DNA of 64,000 bases from Leguminivora glycinivorella (Eukaryota > Arthropoda > Insecta > Lepidoptera > Tortricidae): assembly GCF_023078275.1 (NCBI RefSeq), contig NC_062990.1, forward strand, positions 1,195,501 to 1,259,500. The letters are read 5' to 3'. Made by a program: the position numbers and the translations under genes. This document shows, one piece after another, positions 63,271 through 64,000 of the stretch (its first letter is position 1; the number at the start of each line of letters is the position of its first letter). The notes under the pieces are model-generated. The model was not told the origin of the DNA. It searched no databases and saw nothing but the letters and a program-made list of their open reading frames with translations.

Positions 63271-64000
63271 CTGAAACGATATTAAATACGATTTTATTCA
63301 TGAGTTGGGTTAAATTGTGGCGTAGGCGAGGTTGGCGACCTGTCACTGCAATGTCACAATTTGGATTTCTTTAAACCCATTTTTGCCAAGATGCTCTGCC
63401 TACCCCTTTATGGGATACAGGCGTGATTATATGTATGTACGAGTATGTATGTGTTATTCATGAGTAATATGTCTCTGAGTCTGAGTACCTAATTCCAATT
63501 TTTTATGTTATGGAACGTTGTATCACATTGAGCTGATCTTTATATTTACAGTGCAATATTACAATATGGAACTGGGGCACATTTCTCAAAACTGAAAATT
63601 ACAAGCGGAAGTCTCTTTCCAACTTGTCATATTAGACATTGACTACCACTTGTAACTTATAGCTTCGAGAAATGGACCCCATGTATGTTGATGGAGACAG
63701 GTATTATGCCGACAAACTTTTCATCAAAAATGTATTTCTAGTAAAATTGTTTGTCGGCGATTCAAGGGTAAAAGGGTCCATTTAGACGGTACGAGAACTT
63801 ACTTGCACATGAGTGTTATTACATTGCGGTATTTGATAGCTGTACAATATTGTATGTTACCTCAACAGCCCGCGATGTAACTAAAATCGCATGCGAGTTC
63901 GCACATCAGGCCTAAACCATGGTGGCCGAAGGTAACTTAAGAACTCTCTTTACACAGGCAGATCATAACTTAGTCTTAAAAAGCGTTATTATTTATGGTT
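63271..64000. other. Gmap upstream intron, no further exon recognised
   Basis: The segment 63308-63435 is dispersed repeat (families R6). The remainder shows no exon with a matching phase (one base carried in). The next upstream exon is probably outside the window. Confidence 0.45.

Overview
This window looks like repeat-dense DNA from a moth or butterfly (Lepidoptera). The evidence is an AT-rich background, several non-LTR retrotransposons with short simple-repeat tails, tRNA-derived SINE-like fragments, many small terminal-inverted-repeat (TIR) elements, and dispersed families I recognise as typical of lepidopteran genomes. I see no bacterial operons, rRNA genes or CRISPR arrays. The species cannot be named from this sequence.

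Only one host gene is well supported: the 3' part of Gmap (GMAP-210/TRIP11-type golgin) on the minus strand at about 55.0-63.3 kb. Five exons with canonical GT-AG borders and matching phases encode the end of a coiled coil, a GRAB-like Arf1-binding domain and a low-complexity C-terminus. The 5' part lies beyond the right edge. Its introns carry hAT-like, TTAA-type and other MITEs, and its terminal coding exon has three decayed tandem copies just downstream.

The rest is mainly mobile DNA. 0.8-5.9 kb: three copies of one dispersed repeat, a 5'-truncated LINE and a palindromic MITE. 6.4-13.5 kb: copy 1 of a large composite element with a 174-bp-arm fold-back head, about 50 units of a roughly 102-bp GC-hairpin minisatellite, seven units of a 120-bp minisatellite and a short unique tail. 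14.0-20.2 kb: a nearly complete CR1/Jockey-type LINE (PHD-like ORF1, endonuclease, reverse transcriptase) with one frameshift. 20.2-24.3 kb: an RTE-type LINE end and a 3.5-kb imperfect palindrome split by a nested element. 24.5-31.7 kb: a patchwork of MITEs, SINEs and dispersed repeats. 31.9-41.2 kb: copy 2 of the composite element, expanded by roughly 1-kb and 2.2-kb higher-order duplications. 41.2-52.5 kb: further SINE and LINE ends, a mariner-like hairpin MITE and a minus-strand LINE. 52.5-54.6 kb: AT-rich DNA without recognisable genes.

The composite element is the most striking item. Both copies sit in A-tracts inside other repeats whose unoccupied paralogues are also in this window, so the borders can be read almost to the base. 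Fold-back head, subterminal inverted repeats, internal tandem repeats and A/T-tract insertion without a clear target duplication resemble Helentron-type or Tetris-like non-autonomous elements; that classification is inference.
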